From contig NZ_JALKAJ010000004.1 of assembly GCF_023015615.1 (NCBI RefSeq), positions 310,001 to 374,000 on the forward strand: a stretch of DNA of 64,000 bases, in the 5' to 3' direction. Origin of the DNA: Qipengyuania sp. S6317L1 (GTDB lineage Bacteria; Pseudomonadota; Alphaproteobacteria; Sphingomonadales; Sphingomonadaceae). Position 1 is the stretch's first letter; each line of letters starts with the position of its first letter. The position numbers were made by a program, and so were the translations under genes. This document shows, piece after piece, positions 55,035-64,000 of this stretch. The notes beneath the pieces are model-generated. The model was given only the letters and a program-made list of their open reading frames with translations, had not been told where the DNA came from and did no database searches.

Positions 55035-56218
55035 ATGCGCCTGCGCAATTCGGGCCGCGCACAAGCGTGAGGCGTCTGCGCCCCGCCGGGCGGAACCAGC
55101 CGTGCATCAAGGTGATGATTGTCGACGATAGCTTGACTGTCCGCACCATCTTCAAACGCATGGTCGAACACGATCCGCGCATGAAAGTGAGCGCCACCGC
55201 GAGCAGTGGCGAACGCGCGATTGCATCCATTGAAAAGCAGCACGCTGACGTTGTTCTGCTTGACCTTGAAATGCCGGGCATGGGCGGCCTCAAGGCCCTG
55301 CCGCAAATTCTGTCGATCTCGCCCGAGACGCAGGTGCTCGTGGTATCCTCGCTGACCACAGATGGCGCTGAAATGACGCTGGAGGCCCTCTCGCAAGGCG
55401 CAGCTGACACCTTGTTGAAACCGCGCCCTGGCGAATTCACAGAGCGATACCGCTCGCAGCTTCTAGGCAAGATCAATGCGCTGGGCAGCAAGGAAAAAGG
55501 CGCGCGGGCGGTAAGCGCAAGCGCAGGGCTCAACGCCCCAGATACCGCAGTTTCACAATCGGACGACGACAATCAGGCATCAGTTGCCGACGCCTTGCCA
55601 GTCGTGCCCACAGCTTCGCGTATCAACCGCGCCGAAGTGATCGCGATTGGCGCATCGACAGGCGGTATTCACGCCCTCAACCTTATGCTGCAATTGCTAA
55701 CACCGGCTTGCACGACGCCGATCCTCATTACACAGCACCTGCCCTCAAGCTTCATTCCCGTTTTCGCCAGGCAGATTGAGAATGTCAGCGGCAGACGCAC
55801 GCAAATCGCTGAAGATGGGACAGAAATCCGCAAAGGCGAGATCGCGCTTGCAACCGGGCACAGTCATATGTGCATCAAACGCCACGCAGGCCGCCTGATC
55901 GTTCGCTCAAATGCCGAGCCCGCCAGCAGCGGCTGCCTTCCCTCGGTCGACCCGATGCTGGCCAGCCTCGCGCAGGCTTGTGGCGGGAATGTGCTGGGCA
56001 TTTTGCTTTCCGGCATGGGACGCGACGGGTTCGAAGGCGCGCGCGCAATCGTTGAAGCGGGCGGTGAAATCTGGGCGCAGGATGCCGAAACCAGCGCGGT
56101 CTGGGGCATGCCCGGAGCAGTCGCAAAAGCGGGCCTTGCCAGCCTGATTGCCCCGCCAGAAGAGTTGGGCAACGCCATAATGCAAAAGCTCGCGGAAAAC
56201 CGCAGCGTGGCTGGATAA
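55031..56218 (+). CDS. cheB: Receptor methylesterase CheB
   Basis: 395 residues. Receiver: D32-D33 and phospho-Asp D78 (LLDLEMPG). A linker of about 60 residues leads to the methylesterase domain with catalytic S209 (GASTGG), H236 (QHLPSSF) and D332 (GMGRDGFEG). It removes methyl groups from chemoreceptors. An N-terminal extension of about 25 basic residues precedes the receiver. It overlaps cheY. Confidence 0.95.
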   Translation: MNAPAQFGPRTSVRRLRPAGRNQPCIKVMIVDDSLTVRTIFKRMVEHDPRMKVSATASSGERAIASIEKQHADVVLLDLEMPGMGGLKALPQILSISPETQVLVVSSLTTDGAEMTLEALSQGAADTLLKPRPGEFTERYRSQLLGKINALGSKEKGARAVSASAGLNAPDTAVSQSDDDNQASVADALPVVPTASRINRAEVIAIGASTGGIHALNLMLQLLTPACTTPILITQHLPSSFIPVFARQIENVSGRRTQIAEDGTEIRKGEIALATGHSHMCIKRHAGRLIVRSNAEPASSGCLPSVDPMLASLAQACGGNVLGILLSGMGRDGFEGARAIVEAGGEIWAQDAETSAVWGMPGAVAKAGLASLIAPPEELGNAIMQKLAENRSVAG

Positions 56219-56240
56219 AGGGAACGCACCAGTTAGTTTG

Positions 56241-57098
56241 ATGGAATACACCCAGGCCTCTTTCCAGATCATCGTGGACCTTCTGGCATCGCGCACCGGT
56301 CAACACCTGAGCGCGAGCCGCCAATGGCGTTTGACCTCGGCCTTGTCGGGTGTGTTCCGCAAGCATGGCCTCAACAGCCTCGACCAGCTTGCTTGCCTGC
56401 TCGATGCGCCCAACGAATATTCCGACCATGGCGACCTTGCGACCGAAGTGGTCGAGGCTTTGCTCAATAACGAGACATATTTCTTTCGCGATAAGCCGAC
56501 TTTCGACCAGATCCCGCAAGACATTCTGCCGAAACTGCGTGAGCGCCGCGCGCATAAACGGCAATTGTCGATCTGGTGTGCAGGCTGTTCAAGCGGGCAA
56601 GAGGTTTACAGCATCGCCATGCTCTTCGAAGAGCAAAAGGAGCTTTGGCAGGGATGGAGCGTGGACATCCTTGGAACCGACATTTCGCACGGCGCAATCG
56701 GGCGAGCGAAGGCAGGAGTGTACGGCCAGTTCGAGGTTCAGCGCGGGCTTGGCGTTGGCCAGATGCTCGACCATTTCGCAACTTCCCCTGACGGTTGGCG
56801 AGTGTCCGAAAACCTGAGAAAATACACAAGGTTCGGGATCCATAACTTGCTCAATGCTCCTCCGGGCAGGTCAGCGTTTGATCTCATATTGTGCCGCAAT
56901 GTCCTGCTCTATTTCGATGCCGAAAAGCGCAGCCTCGCTTTCCAGCGCCTGTCGCAAGGCATGGCACGTGACGGATTTCTTATGCTCGGCAATGGCGAGA
57001 CCGTGTCCGCCAGCCATGGAGCGTTCACCCCTTCATCCAGCCGGGCGAGTGTCTTTGAGCCGGTCGCTGCTATTAAGAGGGCGACCCGCGTCGCGTAA
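56241..57098 (+). CDS. cheR: Chemotaxis methyltransferase CheR
   Basis: 285 residues from the ATG at 56241; a TTG one codon earlier is possible. N-terminal helical domain, then SAM-binding core: WCAGCSSGQEVYSIAM, ILGTDISHGAI, and DLILCRNVLLYFD. It methylates glutamates of chemoreceptors, opposing CheB. Neither a receptor nor CheD is encoded here, so its substrates lie elsewhere. NNETYFFRD is the CheR-specific loop. Confidence 0.95.
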   Translation: MEYTQASFQIIVDLLASRTGQHLSASRQWRLTSALSGVFRKHGLNSLDQLACLLDAPNEYSDHGDLATEVVEALLNNETYFFRDKPTFDQIPQDILPKLRERRAHKRQLSIWCAGCSSGQEVYSIAMLFEEQKELWQGWSVDILGTDISHGAIGRAKAGVYGQFEVQRGLGVGQMLDHFATSPDGWRVSENLRKYTRFGIHNLLNAPPGRSAFDLILCRNVLLYFDAEKRSLAFQRLSQGMARDGFLMLGNGETVSASHGAFTPSSSRASVFEPVAAIKRATRVA

Positions 57099-57258
57099 CC
57101 GGGCCGGTTAAGCTTGGCAGCCACCCGGGTCGCCCAGTCTCGGCATCGAATTTACCGATCATTAGCCAATGCTCTTTAGGCTCTACGGGTGACTAGAGTG
57201 CTCAATTGTATTGTAGCCGCTCTCACGTTGGATTGATTGCGACAGTAAAGGAACGTCG

Positions 57259-58806
57259 TTGCCTGAACCAAGCAAACCCATGCGTTTGACGCCAGGAGGA
57301 TTGGTGGTGATGCCTCTCGCCATCGTTTCTGTGGTGGTCGCAGGGATTTCAGCAGTTCTTGTCGCGGTCGGAGCGGTATCAACCGCGGCACCACTCTTGC
57401 CGATTATCCTTGCGGGCTTCGCTTTCGCAGCGAGCATCATTGGCCTATGCAAAATGGGCCTCAACAATATGCGGGAGCTCCAACGTCTCGAGCGCACCGA
57501 CTTGCTAAGCGGCCTACCCAATCGGCATGCGCTCAATCAGGATATACAGGCCTGCCTGGAGCAAGACGAACAGGTTGCGGTTGCAATTCTCAATCTCGAC
57601 GGTTTCAAACAGATAAACGACCATTTCGGTCACACCGTCGGCGATGCCTTGATCGCCCAAAGCGCCCGGTTGATGCAAAACATCTTTGCCAAGGAGGCGG
57701 CCTGCTATCGGCTCGGCGGTGATGCCTTCGCTGCGGTGGCAACCGGTCCGATGTGCGGCACAATCCTCGAAGGTTTGTGCCGAAGTGTGCTCGAACGGCT
57801 TCAAGCCCCACTTATCATCGGGGCGCGCGAACTCGCCGTCGGGGCGAGTATCGGCCTTACCCATCGAAGCTCTCGTGACAATCTGTCTGCGTCAGAATTG
57901 CTGCGCCGGTCAGAGGTCGCGATGTACATGTCCAAACGCGGCGGAAAAATGCGCTGCACATGGTTCAACGATAGCTTCGATCATCGCCGCGAGGAAGTGC
58001 GAAAGATTGAGGAGGACCTGCGTGAAGGGATGAAGAAGCGCGAATTTTCGCTCGTCTATCAACCCCTTGTCGGAGCGAGCAGCGAACGCATCGTGGGTGT
58101 GGAGGCGTTGCTGCGCTGGAACCGCGAGGATGGCGGGGAAGCGCGGCCGGATCACTTCATCCCGGTGGCCGAGGAATCGGGCATTATCAATCCGCTTGGC
58201 CTTTGGGTCTTGCGCGAGGCGATGACACAGGCACTGAAATGGAAGGGTATCTCGCTTTCGGTCAACATTTCGGCTGCCCAGCTCCGCAATTCCGATTTTC
58301 CGATCAAACTTGGCGAGATTTTGGAGGAGACCGGCTATCCTCCCGAACAGCTGGAGCTCGAAGTAACCGAGACCTGCCTCGTCCTCGACCCTACCGTGGC
58401 CGAGCGGAGCCTTAACGTGATCCGCGAGTTCGGCTGCAAAATTTCGCTTGATGATTTTGGCACCGGCTACGCCTCTATCGGCTTCCTGCGACAGTTCCGG
58501 TTCGAGAAATTGAAGCTTGATCGCACTCTGGTTGTTCAGGCAAGCGAGGATGAAGGGTGCCGGGCGATGATGCTTTCCAGCATCGCGGTGGCCCGCGCTC
58601 TCGACATGGCAGTTACAGCAGAAGGGGTCGAGACAAACGACCAGGCCAAGCTGGTTCGGCTGGCTGGCTGTGACCAGATCCAGGGGTGGCTTTATTTCAG
58701 GCCCCAATCGGCGCAATGCATCGATGCTTTGATTGCTCGGCAAGAGGAAACTGACCGCGCCGCCTCATTGACTGAGCAGCCTGCGCATGTCCGCATCGCC
58801 AGATAA
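57259..58806 (+). CDS. GGDEF-EAL protein with degenerate GGDEF
   Basis: 515 residues from a TTG with AAGGA 6 bases upstream. Two membrane helices (about 15-62) have a very short loop between them, so little is outside the membrane. The GGDEF domain reads GGDAF at 153-157, so diguanylate cyclase activity is doubtful; it may bind GTP. EAL is intact at 282-284 with LEVTET, LDDFGTGYASIGFL and AEGVET, although QGYLF is QGWLY. It is most likely a c-di-GMP phosphodiesterase controlling motility. The gap of 160 bases after cheR suggests a separate promoter. Confidence 0.9.
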   Translation: MPEPSKPMRLTPGGLVVMPLAIVSVVVAGISAVLVAVGAVSTAAPLLPIILAGFAFAASIIGLCKMGLNNMRELQRLERTDLLSGLPNRHALNQDIQACLEQDEQVAVAILNLDGFKQINDHFGHTVGDALIAQSARLMQNIFAKEAACYRLGGDAFAAVATGPMCGTILEGLCRSVLERLQAPLIIGARELAVGASIGLTHRSSRDNLSASELLRRSEVAMYMSKRGGKMRCTWFNDSFDHRREEVRKIEEDLREGMKKREFSLVYQPLVGASSERIVGVEALLRWNREDGGEARPDHFIPVAEESGIINPLGLWVLREAMTQALKWKGISLSVNISAAQLRNSDFPIKLGEILEETGYPPEQLELEVTETCLVLDPTVAERSLNVIREFGCKISLDDFGTGYASIGFLRQFRFEKLKLDRTLVVQASEDEGCRAMMLSSIAVARALDMAVTAEGVETNDQAKLVRLAGCDQIQGWLYFRPQSAQCIDALIARQEETDRAASLTEQPAHVRIAR

Positions 58807-58932
58807 GTCGTCTGCGCCAAAAACTCACACGGTTCATCAGCAATGGCAGCGCCGCTGCCAGTTCGGCTAATGCTTGATAGATGTGCGAAACCAACTACGC
58901 TTCTCAAGAAAAGTTGAAGGAGAAGCCCCCCC

Positions 58933-60867
58933 ATGTCAGAGCCCGTTCAGCCTCGGCCCCAGTCCAGTCGCCCCACCCACTGCACTTTGGAAGCGTATGA
59001 CGAGGCCTATGCGCGCTCGATTGCGGACCCGGACGGCTTCTGGCTGGAACAGGCTGATAGGCTCGACTGGGTGGCCAAGCCCACCAAAGGCGGGGATTGG
59101 TCGTATGATCCGGTTTCGATCAAATGGTACGAAGATGGCCGGCTCAACCTTTGCCACAACGCGGTCGATCGCCATGTCGAGGCAGGGCGCGGCGATACGA
59201 CAGCACTGATTTTCGAGCCGGACGATCCCGCGTCAGCAGGCCGCAGCGTCACCTATGCCGAACTTCAACGCGAAGTCATCGAAATGGCGAACGCCTTGAA
59301 AGCGATTGGCGTCACCAAGGGCGAACGCGTCACGATTTACATGCCGATGGTGATCGAAGGCGTGACGGCGATGCTCGCCTGCGCGCGGATCGGTGCGATC
59401 CACTCCGTTGTCTTCGGCGGCTTCTCTCCCGAAGCACTCGCTGGCCGGATCGAGGATTGCGGCTCGCGTTTTGTCGTTACCGCTGACGAAGGGGTGCGCG
59501 GTTCAAAACCCATCCCACTGAAAGCTAACGTCGATGCCGCATTGCAGATCGAAGGCGCGAGCGGGGTCGAAGGTGTTCTCGTCATCAAGCACACCGGAAC
59601 CGATGTGCCGATGCAGGCGGGCCGCGACCAATGGTTTGAAGATGTGAAATCCGATGCGCCGGTTCCTTGCGAGGCGATGGATGCCGAAGACCCGCTTTTC
59701 ATCCTCTACACCTCCGGCTCCACCGGAAAGCCCAAAGGCGTGCTTCATACGACCGGCGGCTACGGCGTGTGGACCGCGACGACCTTTCAATACATTTTCG
59801 ACTACCAACCGGGTGAAGTGTTCTGGTGCACCGCCGACATCGGATGGGTCACCGGGCACAGCTATATCGTATACGGGCCACTGATGAATGGCGCGACGCA
59901 GGTCGTGTTTGAGGGCGTCCCCAACTATCCCGATCATGGCCGGTTCTGGGACGTGGTGGACAAGCACGAGGTCAATATCCTTTACACCGCGCCGACCGCA
60001 ATCCGCGCTCTTATGCGCGAGGGCGATGAATTCGTGACGAGCAGATCACGTTCGTCGCTGCGCCTGCTGGGCAGCGTCGGTGAACCGATCAATCCCGAAG
60101 CATGGCGCTGGTATTTCGATATCGTCGGCGAAGGGCGCTGCCCCATCGTCGACACCTGGTGGCAGACCGAGACAGGCGGCTGTATGTTGACCACCCTTCC
60201 GGGCGCGCATGATATGAAGCCTGGGTCCGCTGGCCTGCCGTTCTTCGGGGTGCAACTGCAACTGGTCGACAATGACGGCGCCACTCTCGACGGCGCCAAT
60301 GAAGGCAATCTGTGCCTCACCCACTCATGGCCCGGCCAGGCGCGCAGCGTCTATGGCGACCACGATCGCTTCGTGCAGACATACTTCAGCACCTACAAGG
60401 GCAAATACTTCACTGGCGATGGGTGCAAGCGCGATGAAGACGGCTATTACCACATCACGGGGCGCGTCGACGATGTGATTAACGTCTCTGGCCACCGCAT
60501 GGGCACCGCCGAGGTCGAGAGCGCGCTTGTCCTGCACGACACCGTCGCAGAAGCCGCAGTGGTGGGCTATCCGCACGATATCAAGGGGCAAGGCATCTAT
60601 TGCTACGTCTCCCTGAACGCTGGGCTAGAAGGTTCGGACGAGCTTTACCAAGAGCTTCGCGCCCATGTGCGCAAGGAAATCGGACCCATAGCCAGCCCCG
60701 ATCACATACAATTTGCCGATGGCCTTCCCAAGACCCGTTCTGGCAAGATCATGCGCCGCATCCTGCGCAAGATCGCAGAGAACGACTACGGCTCTTTGGG
60801 CGATACTTCGACGCTGGCTGATCCATCCTTGGTGGATCGCCTGATCGAGGGACGGCAGAACACGTAG
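58933..60867 (+). CDS. acs: Acetyl-CoA synthetase
   Basis: 644 residues, full length. [19 protein letters not shown] is the ATP loop; TWWQTETGG and [23 protein letters not shown] follow. [11 protein letters not shown] holds the Lys that is acetylated to inactivate the enzyme in other bacteria. It makes acetyl-CoA from acetate, ATP and CoA. It is a single gene with an AAGGAGAAG-type ribosome site. Confidence 0.96.
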   Translation: MSEPVQPRPQSSRPTHCTLEAYDEAYARSIADPDGFWLEQADRLDWVAKPTKGGDWSYDPVSIKWYEDGRLNLCHNAVDRHVEAGRGDTTALIFEPDDPASAGRSVTYAELQREVIEMANALKAIGVTKGERVTIYMPMVIEGVTAMLACARIGAIHSVVFGGFSPEALAGRIEDCGSRFVVTADEGVRGSKPIPLKANVDAALQIEGASGVEGVLVIKHTGTDVPMQAGRDQWFEDVKSDAPVPCEAMDAEDPLFILYTSGSTGKPKGVLHTTGGYGVWTATTFQYIFDYQPGEVFWCTADIGWVTGHSYIVYGPLMNGATQVVFEGVPNYPDHGRFWDVVDKHEVNILYTAPTAIRALMREGDEFVTSRSRSSLRLLGSVGEPINPEAWRWYFDIVGEGRCPIVDTWWQTETGGCMLTTLPGAHDMKPGSAGLPFFGVQLQLVDNDGATLDGANEGNLCLTHSWPGQARSVYGDHDRFVQTYFSTYKGKYFTGDGCKRDEDGYYHITGRVDDVINVSGHRMGTAEVESALVLHDTVAEAAVVGYPHDIKGQGIYCYVSLNAGLEGSDELYQELRAHVRKEIGPIASPDHIQFADGLPKTRSGKIMRRILRKIAENDYGSLGDTSTLADPSLVDRLIEGRQNT

Positions 60868-60918
60868 AAGCACGACGAAGCCATCAGGCTTTGCAAGGGC
60901 GACTGTCTGTCGGCAGCG

Positions 60919-60937
60919 CGGGCAGCTTGCCTGCCCG
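60919..60937 (+). terminator. Hairpin after acs
   Basis: CGGGCAG (60919-60925) pairs with CTGCCCG (60931-60937) around CTTGC, 52 bases after the acs stop. No T-run. Confidence 0.4.
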
Positions 60938-60983
60938 TCCAGCGAGGGTGATCGCGCGGATGTGCGATCTCAAGGCAATAGAA

Positions 60984-61060
60984 TGGCGCGCCCTGCAGGA
61001 GTCGAACCTGCGGCCTCAGGATTAGAAGTCCCGTGCTCTATCCAGCTGAGCTAAGGGCGC
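60984..61060 (-). tRNA. tRNA-Arg(TCT)
   Basis: 77 bases on the minus strand with encoded CCA. Acceptor GCGCCCT pairs with AGGGCGC; the discriminator is G. The D arm starts TAGCTCAGCTGG, the anticodon loop is CTTCTAA (TCT), and the T loop is TTCGACT. Reads AGA codons. All arms are complete, so this gene should be functional. Confidence 0.97.
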
Positions 61061-61121
61061 GCATGGCCTGCGCCCATAGCGTGCTTTGCGCCAGTTTCAA
61101 ATCGCGCTAGTGCTCCATTCG

Positions 61122-62024
61122 ATGGAAAAGACCGATAATCCCGCCGATCCAACCGCAAACCAGGGTCCAGACCGGGGCGCGGCATTCGACACCGATCCAT
61201 TCGACGGCGTTAAGGCGACCAGCCACGCGCCCGTGACTTTCAAATATTATGACTTCGTCATGGCCGCTTTCGTGGCGATTCTGCTTCTGTCCAACATCAT
61301 TGGCGCGGCCAAACTCACCTTTGTCGAGGTGAGCTGGTGGCCACAAGGTTGGTGGCCCGCACCAGACGGGATCTTTATTTATGGTGCCGGCATCCTGTTC
61401 TTCCCGCTCGGCTACGTCATCGGCGATATCCTGACAGAGATTTACGGTTTTGCGCGCGCACGCCGTGTGATCTGGACCGGTTTTGCCGCGATGATCTTCC
61501 TTGCCTTCATGAGCTATGTCGTCGTCAGCCTCCCCGCGTTTGATGGCTGGGCCTGCTCCGCGAGCGGTTTCGACGGGCAAGGCCCGCTAGTTTCAAGAGA
61601 CTCGCCAGACGGCCCGACAGGCGCGATCTGCCAGGAAACCTACACGTCCGTCTTCGGCAATGCATGGCGCATTGTCTTGGCGTCGGTTGTCGCGTTCTGG
61701 GCGGGCGAATTCGTCAATTCCTATGTCATGGCCAAGATGAAGGTCTGGACCAAGGGCAAAGCGCTGTGGACTCGCACCATCGGCTCGACCGTTTTTGGGC
61801 AAGGCGTTGACAGCCTTATCTTCTACCCCGTCGCGTTCTTCGGCATCTGGACCACCGAAGCCGTGATCACGGTGATGGTCACCAATTGGCTGCTTAAAGT
61901 CATTTGGGAAGCGGCCTTGACCCCGGTGACCTATCTGGTCGTTGGCAAGCTCAAGAAAGCGGAAGGCGTCGATCTGTTCGACACGGACACCGATTTCTCG
62001 CCCTTTTCGACCAAAAAGGCCTAA
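61122..62024 (+). CDS. Queuosine precursor transporter (YhhQ/VUT family)
   Basis: 300 residues from the ATG at 61122; the longer frame starts with a TTG at 61086. Six hydrophobic segments. FPLGYVIGDILTEIYGFARARRVIW is the family signature, and SLIFYPVAFFG lies in the C-terminal half. YhhQ-type proteins import queuosine precursors for tRNA modification. An insert of about 40 residues with several Cys residues (ACSASGFDG to CQET) between helices 3 and 4 is longer than usual. No preQ1 riboswitch was seen upstream; the tRNA-Arg gene lies there. Confidence 0.88.
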   Translation: MEKTDNPADPTANQGPDRGAAFDTDPFDGVKATSHAPVTFKYYDFVMAAFVAILLLSNIIGAAKLTFVEVSWWPQGWWPAPDGIFIYGAGILFFPLGYVIGDILTEIYGFARARRVIWTGFAAMIFLAFMSYVVVSLPAFDGWACSASGFDGQGPLVSRDSPDGPTGAICQETYTSVFGNAWRIVLASVVAFWAGEFVNSYVMAKMKVWTKGKALWTRTIGSTVFGQGVDSLIFYPVAFFGIWTTEAVITVMVTNWLLKVIWEAALTPVTYLVVGKLKKAEGVDLFDTDTDFSPFSTKKA

Positions 62025-63553
62025 TCCCCCGAGGCCAACAGAGTATCGCTCGGTACGATCTGCACGTCCCACTTAATACCAAGCCGGTCAGCGAGAAGCT
62101 TCAAATCCTTTTCGGTCGAGAAGCCAATAAGCGCCCCCTGGCTTTCTGCAATGCGCAAGGTGAGCGTATCACCCTCAATCGTCAGACGGCTATCTTGCAG
62201 CGAACGGCGCGACCCCGCACCGAGCCTTCGAGCAAGCCGCACAGCAAGGCCCCAGATGATCGCTTCATCGAGCGCCTCTTGCTCAGCGAGCGCCTTCACC
62301 TCGTCTGGCAAATCGAGCGCATTGCCATTGGCCGCAATCGAAGCGGCAAGCATGGCGCGGTCTTTCGCTTCAACCGATATCCACCGCTTGTGCAGGGCCC
62401 AGTCGATCGCCACGCGCTGCCGGATATTGGGCTCGATCTGCATCGAGGCGAGCGAAAGCATGGTTGCTGCTTCGCGTAGGCGTTCGCTGCCGTGTTTGCG
62501 CGATGGCGCGGTATCGACCGTCCAGCTGGCAATCCGGGTCGCGAGCGTCGCAGGCGCGCCGCGCTGCGCTGCGAAGACCGATACGCCTGCAAGCAGCGGG
62601 TCGAGAGTCTTGCTGTGATCGGGCAAGCCATCATAGAGCAGCCCCTCGCGAATGCCCCATGAGGAAAACACGATTTTCGAGGGCTGAAAGCGGGACAGCA
62701 TGGCCTCTGCCAACACCGATGTGTCGGGCAGCTTTTCGGCGCGCATTGAGGAAATCCGCTCACGCGAGCCGAGGCTTTCTACCGTTTCGTTGGCAAGCGC
62801 CTTACCGAGAAGTTTCTTCGCTTCTTTAACGCCGAGTTCGAAACCGTGCGGGTCGCTAAGAGGGTGGCCCTGCTCCTGCATCGCATAAACGGCCATGGTG
62901 CGCAGCGTGCCGCCAACAAGGTAGAGCGGCTCTCCTTTGAGCACATCCGGCGCGCCCTTTTTAAGCTTCTTCTCCAAGGCCTTGCGCATCTCGCTGCGCG
63001 ATCCGCCGCGAAGGTCAGGCAGACGCAAGGTGCCAAGTGGCAGAGACACCGCATCATGCGCGCCCTGTTCTCCAAGTCGCACCAGTTCAAGGCTTCCCCC
63101 GCCCAAATCCGCAACCGTCCCTCGCGCGCCCGGAAATGCTCCCAAAACGCCTTGCGCGCTCAGCAAACCTTCTTCCTCGCCGGAGACAATCGTCGGAGTG
63201 AAGCCGAGCTTTTTGAGCTGCTTGATAAACGCCTTGCCATTGCTCGCCTCGCGTACAGCGGCGGTGGCAACGGTAGTCACATCCGTGACCTTGAGGTCTT
63301 CCAACAAAAGCGCAAAACGCCCCAGGCCTCGCAAGGCAAGCTCAATCGCCTCCTCGGCAAGCACGCCGTTGCTCGCGATATCGCGGCCCAGTTTGGCGGT
63401 TACTTTTTCATTGAGAAGCACAGTAGGCGCACGCATCGAGCCGCCATAGATCACCATGCGCACGGTATTTGAGCCAATGTCGATGATCGCGCGGCCCGGC
63501 TTATTGCCCGAAAGCGTCCCATCCCGGCTGCCCCGAACCTTCGCGGTGCTCAA
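62021..63553 (-). CDS. ppx: Exopolyphosphatase Ppx
   Basis: 510 residues of the Ppx/GppA family in the ASKHA fold. [15 protein letters not shown] is the N-terminal phosphate motif; [18 protein letters not shown] is the second. It hydrolyses the polyphosphate made by Ppk. It overlaps the upstream ppk by 4 bases (ATGA), so synthesis and breakdown are co-expressed. Its 3' end overlaps the convergent transporter by 4 bases. GppA activity on pppGpp cannot be excluded. Confidence 0.93.
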   Translation of the reverse strand: MSTAKVRGSRDGTLSGNKPGRAIIDIGSNTVRMVIYGGSMRAPTVLLNEKVTAKLGRDIASNGVLAEEAIELALRGLGRFALLLEDLKVTDVTTVATAAVREASNGKAFIKQLKKLGFTPTIVSGEEEGLLSAQGVLGAFPGARGTVADLGGGSLELVRLGEQGAHDAVSLPLGTLRLPDLRGGSRSEMRKALEKKLKKGAPDVLKGEPLYLVGGTLRTMAVYAMQEQGHPLSDPHGFELGVKEAKKLLGKALANETVESLGSRERISSMRAEKLPDTSVLAEAMLSRFQPSKIVFSSWGIREGLLYDGLPDHSKTLDPLLAGVSVFAAQRGAPATLATRIASWTVDTAPSRKHGSERLREAATMLSLASMQIEPNIRQRVAIDWALHKRWISVEAKDRAMLAASIAANGNALDLPDEVKALAEQEALDEAIIWGLAVRLARRLGAGSRRSLQDSRLTIEGDTLTLRIAESQGALIGFSTEKDLKLLADRLGIKWDVQIVPSDTLLASGD

Positions 63554-64000
63554 CCCGAACGGCCCTTGCGCAGGGAAAGTTTGGGCACGCCGCCTGCCTC
63601 TAGCGCCCCGCCGCGCCCTGAAAGAGATGGGTTTGTCATAAAGTAACGGTGACAGTTAAACGGCTTGGTGTCACCCTCAGTCGGTGGCTCGACCCGGGTA
63701 TAACTGCCATCGGAATGCAGCCACCAGCTCTGCTCCACATCGAGCATATTGGCGAGCAGGACCTGCTGCAAAACCTGATCATGCACGGTACGGTTGAGGA
63801 TCGGGATGAGCGCCTCGACCCGGCGATCAAGGTTGCGCTCCATCAAATCAGCCGAAGCGATGAACACCGCAGCTTGCGCGCTGGGCATAGGTTCGCCATT
63901 GGCAAAGGCGTAAATCCGGCTGTGCTCCAGAAAACGCCCGATGATGGATTTGACCCGGATGTTTTCAGAAAGGCCCGCAACGCCCGGCCGCAGGCAGCAA
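63550..64000 (-). CDS. ppk: Polyphosphate kinase, C-terminal part
   Basis: The window holds the last 149 or so codons; the 5' part lies beyond 64000. [28 protein letters not shown] and [14 protein letters not shown] match the C-terminal domain of Ppk1, which extends polyphosphate chains from ATP. The tail after about residue 90 ([20 protein letters not shown]) is the usual C-terminal strand region. The stop overlaps the ppx start (ATGA). Confidence 0.93.
   Translation of the reverse strand, partial: CCLRPGVAGLSENIRVKSIIGRFLEHSRIYAFANGEPMPSAQAAVFIASADLMERNLDRRVEALIPILNRTVHDQVLQQVLLANMLDVEQSWWLHSDGSYTRVEPPTEGDTKPFNCHRYFMTNPSLSGRGGALEAGGVPKLSLRKGRSG

Noticed and set aside
61061..61121. preQ1 riboswitch before the queuosine-precursor transporter
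   Set aside because: The short leader contains no recognisable preQ1 aptamer and is adjacent to the tRNA-Arg gene.
1..64000. CRISPR arrays, toxin-antitoxin pairs, insertion sequences or defence islands
   Set aside because: No regularly spaced repeats, transposase ORFs or recognisable defence genes were seen on either strand.

Overview
The window is GC-rich, densely coded alphaproteobacterial chromosome. It fits Sphingomonadales, probably Erythrobacteraceae or a close relative. The signs are a zwf-edd-glk Entner-Doudoroff operon, an HWE-type sensor kinase, RcdA (DUF1465), paired YdcH/DUF465 genes, GAF-type PtsP, and two large TonB-dependent receptors under Fur-like sites. There is no rRNA operon, CRISPR array or insertion sequence. 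All family names are from recognition by eye; no database search was possible.

Left edge (1-220): the first codons of a tyrosine-recombinase-like integrase face away from the 3' half of a tRNA-Val(CAC). This looks like the right attachment junction of an element lying left of the window. From 313 to 6.4 kb, all on the minus strand: an HWE kinase and its partner receiver, then a haem-type TonB receptor followed by a DUF6607-like secreted protein. 6.6-10.7 kb: DUF3311 plus a sodium:solute symporter, a membrane protein, and a PKHD hydroxylase (PiuC/YbiX) divergent from an unknown lipoprotein across a Fur-like box.

10.8-16 kb holds serS-surE-K+ channel, DUF1761 and rimO. 16-24.3 kb is central carbon metabolism: a LacI regulator divergent from zwf-edd-glk and a phosphoenolpyruvate carboxylase-family protein whose active-site motifs are degenerate. 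24.5-31 kb: L,D-transpeptidase, tilS, cpoB, a RodZ-like protein and ptsP. 31.2-32.6 kb: two divergent DUF465 genes and rcdA. 32.6-46.3 kb is a mix of single metabolic and transport genes: glpK, MBL hydrolase, VIT1/CCC1, acyl-CoA ligase, nadA, DUF2254, EamA, an Old Yellow Enzyme, lipB, MFS and arsC.

46.4-51.6 kb: a siderophore-type TonB receptor, an orphan xanthine-dehydrogenase-type [2Fe-2S] subunit with a shifted cysteine, a class II aldolase and a MATE exporter. 51.7-58.8 kb is a compact chemotaxis operon, cheA-cheW-cheY-cheB-cheR, followed by a degenerate-GGDEF/EAL protein; no methyl-accepting receptor is present. 58.9-64 kb: acs, tRNA-Arg(TCT), a queuosine-precursor transporter, ppx and the 3' part of ppk.

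Most of this is core genome. The strongest candidates for something under-described are the PEPC-like protein inside the Entner-Doudoroff operon, the tRNA-Val junction, the orphan [2Fe-2S] subunit, the CheA with a decayed receiver, and the repeat-bearing promoter between the DUF465 pair. I found no clear new defence or mobile system inside the window.
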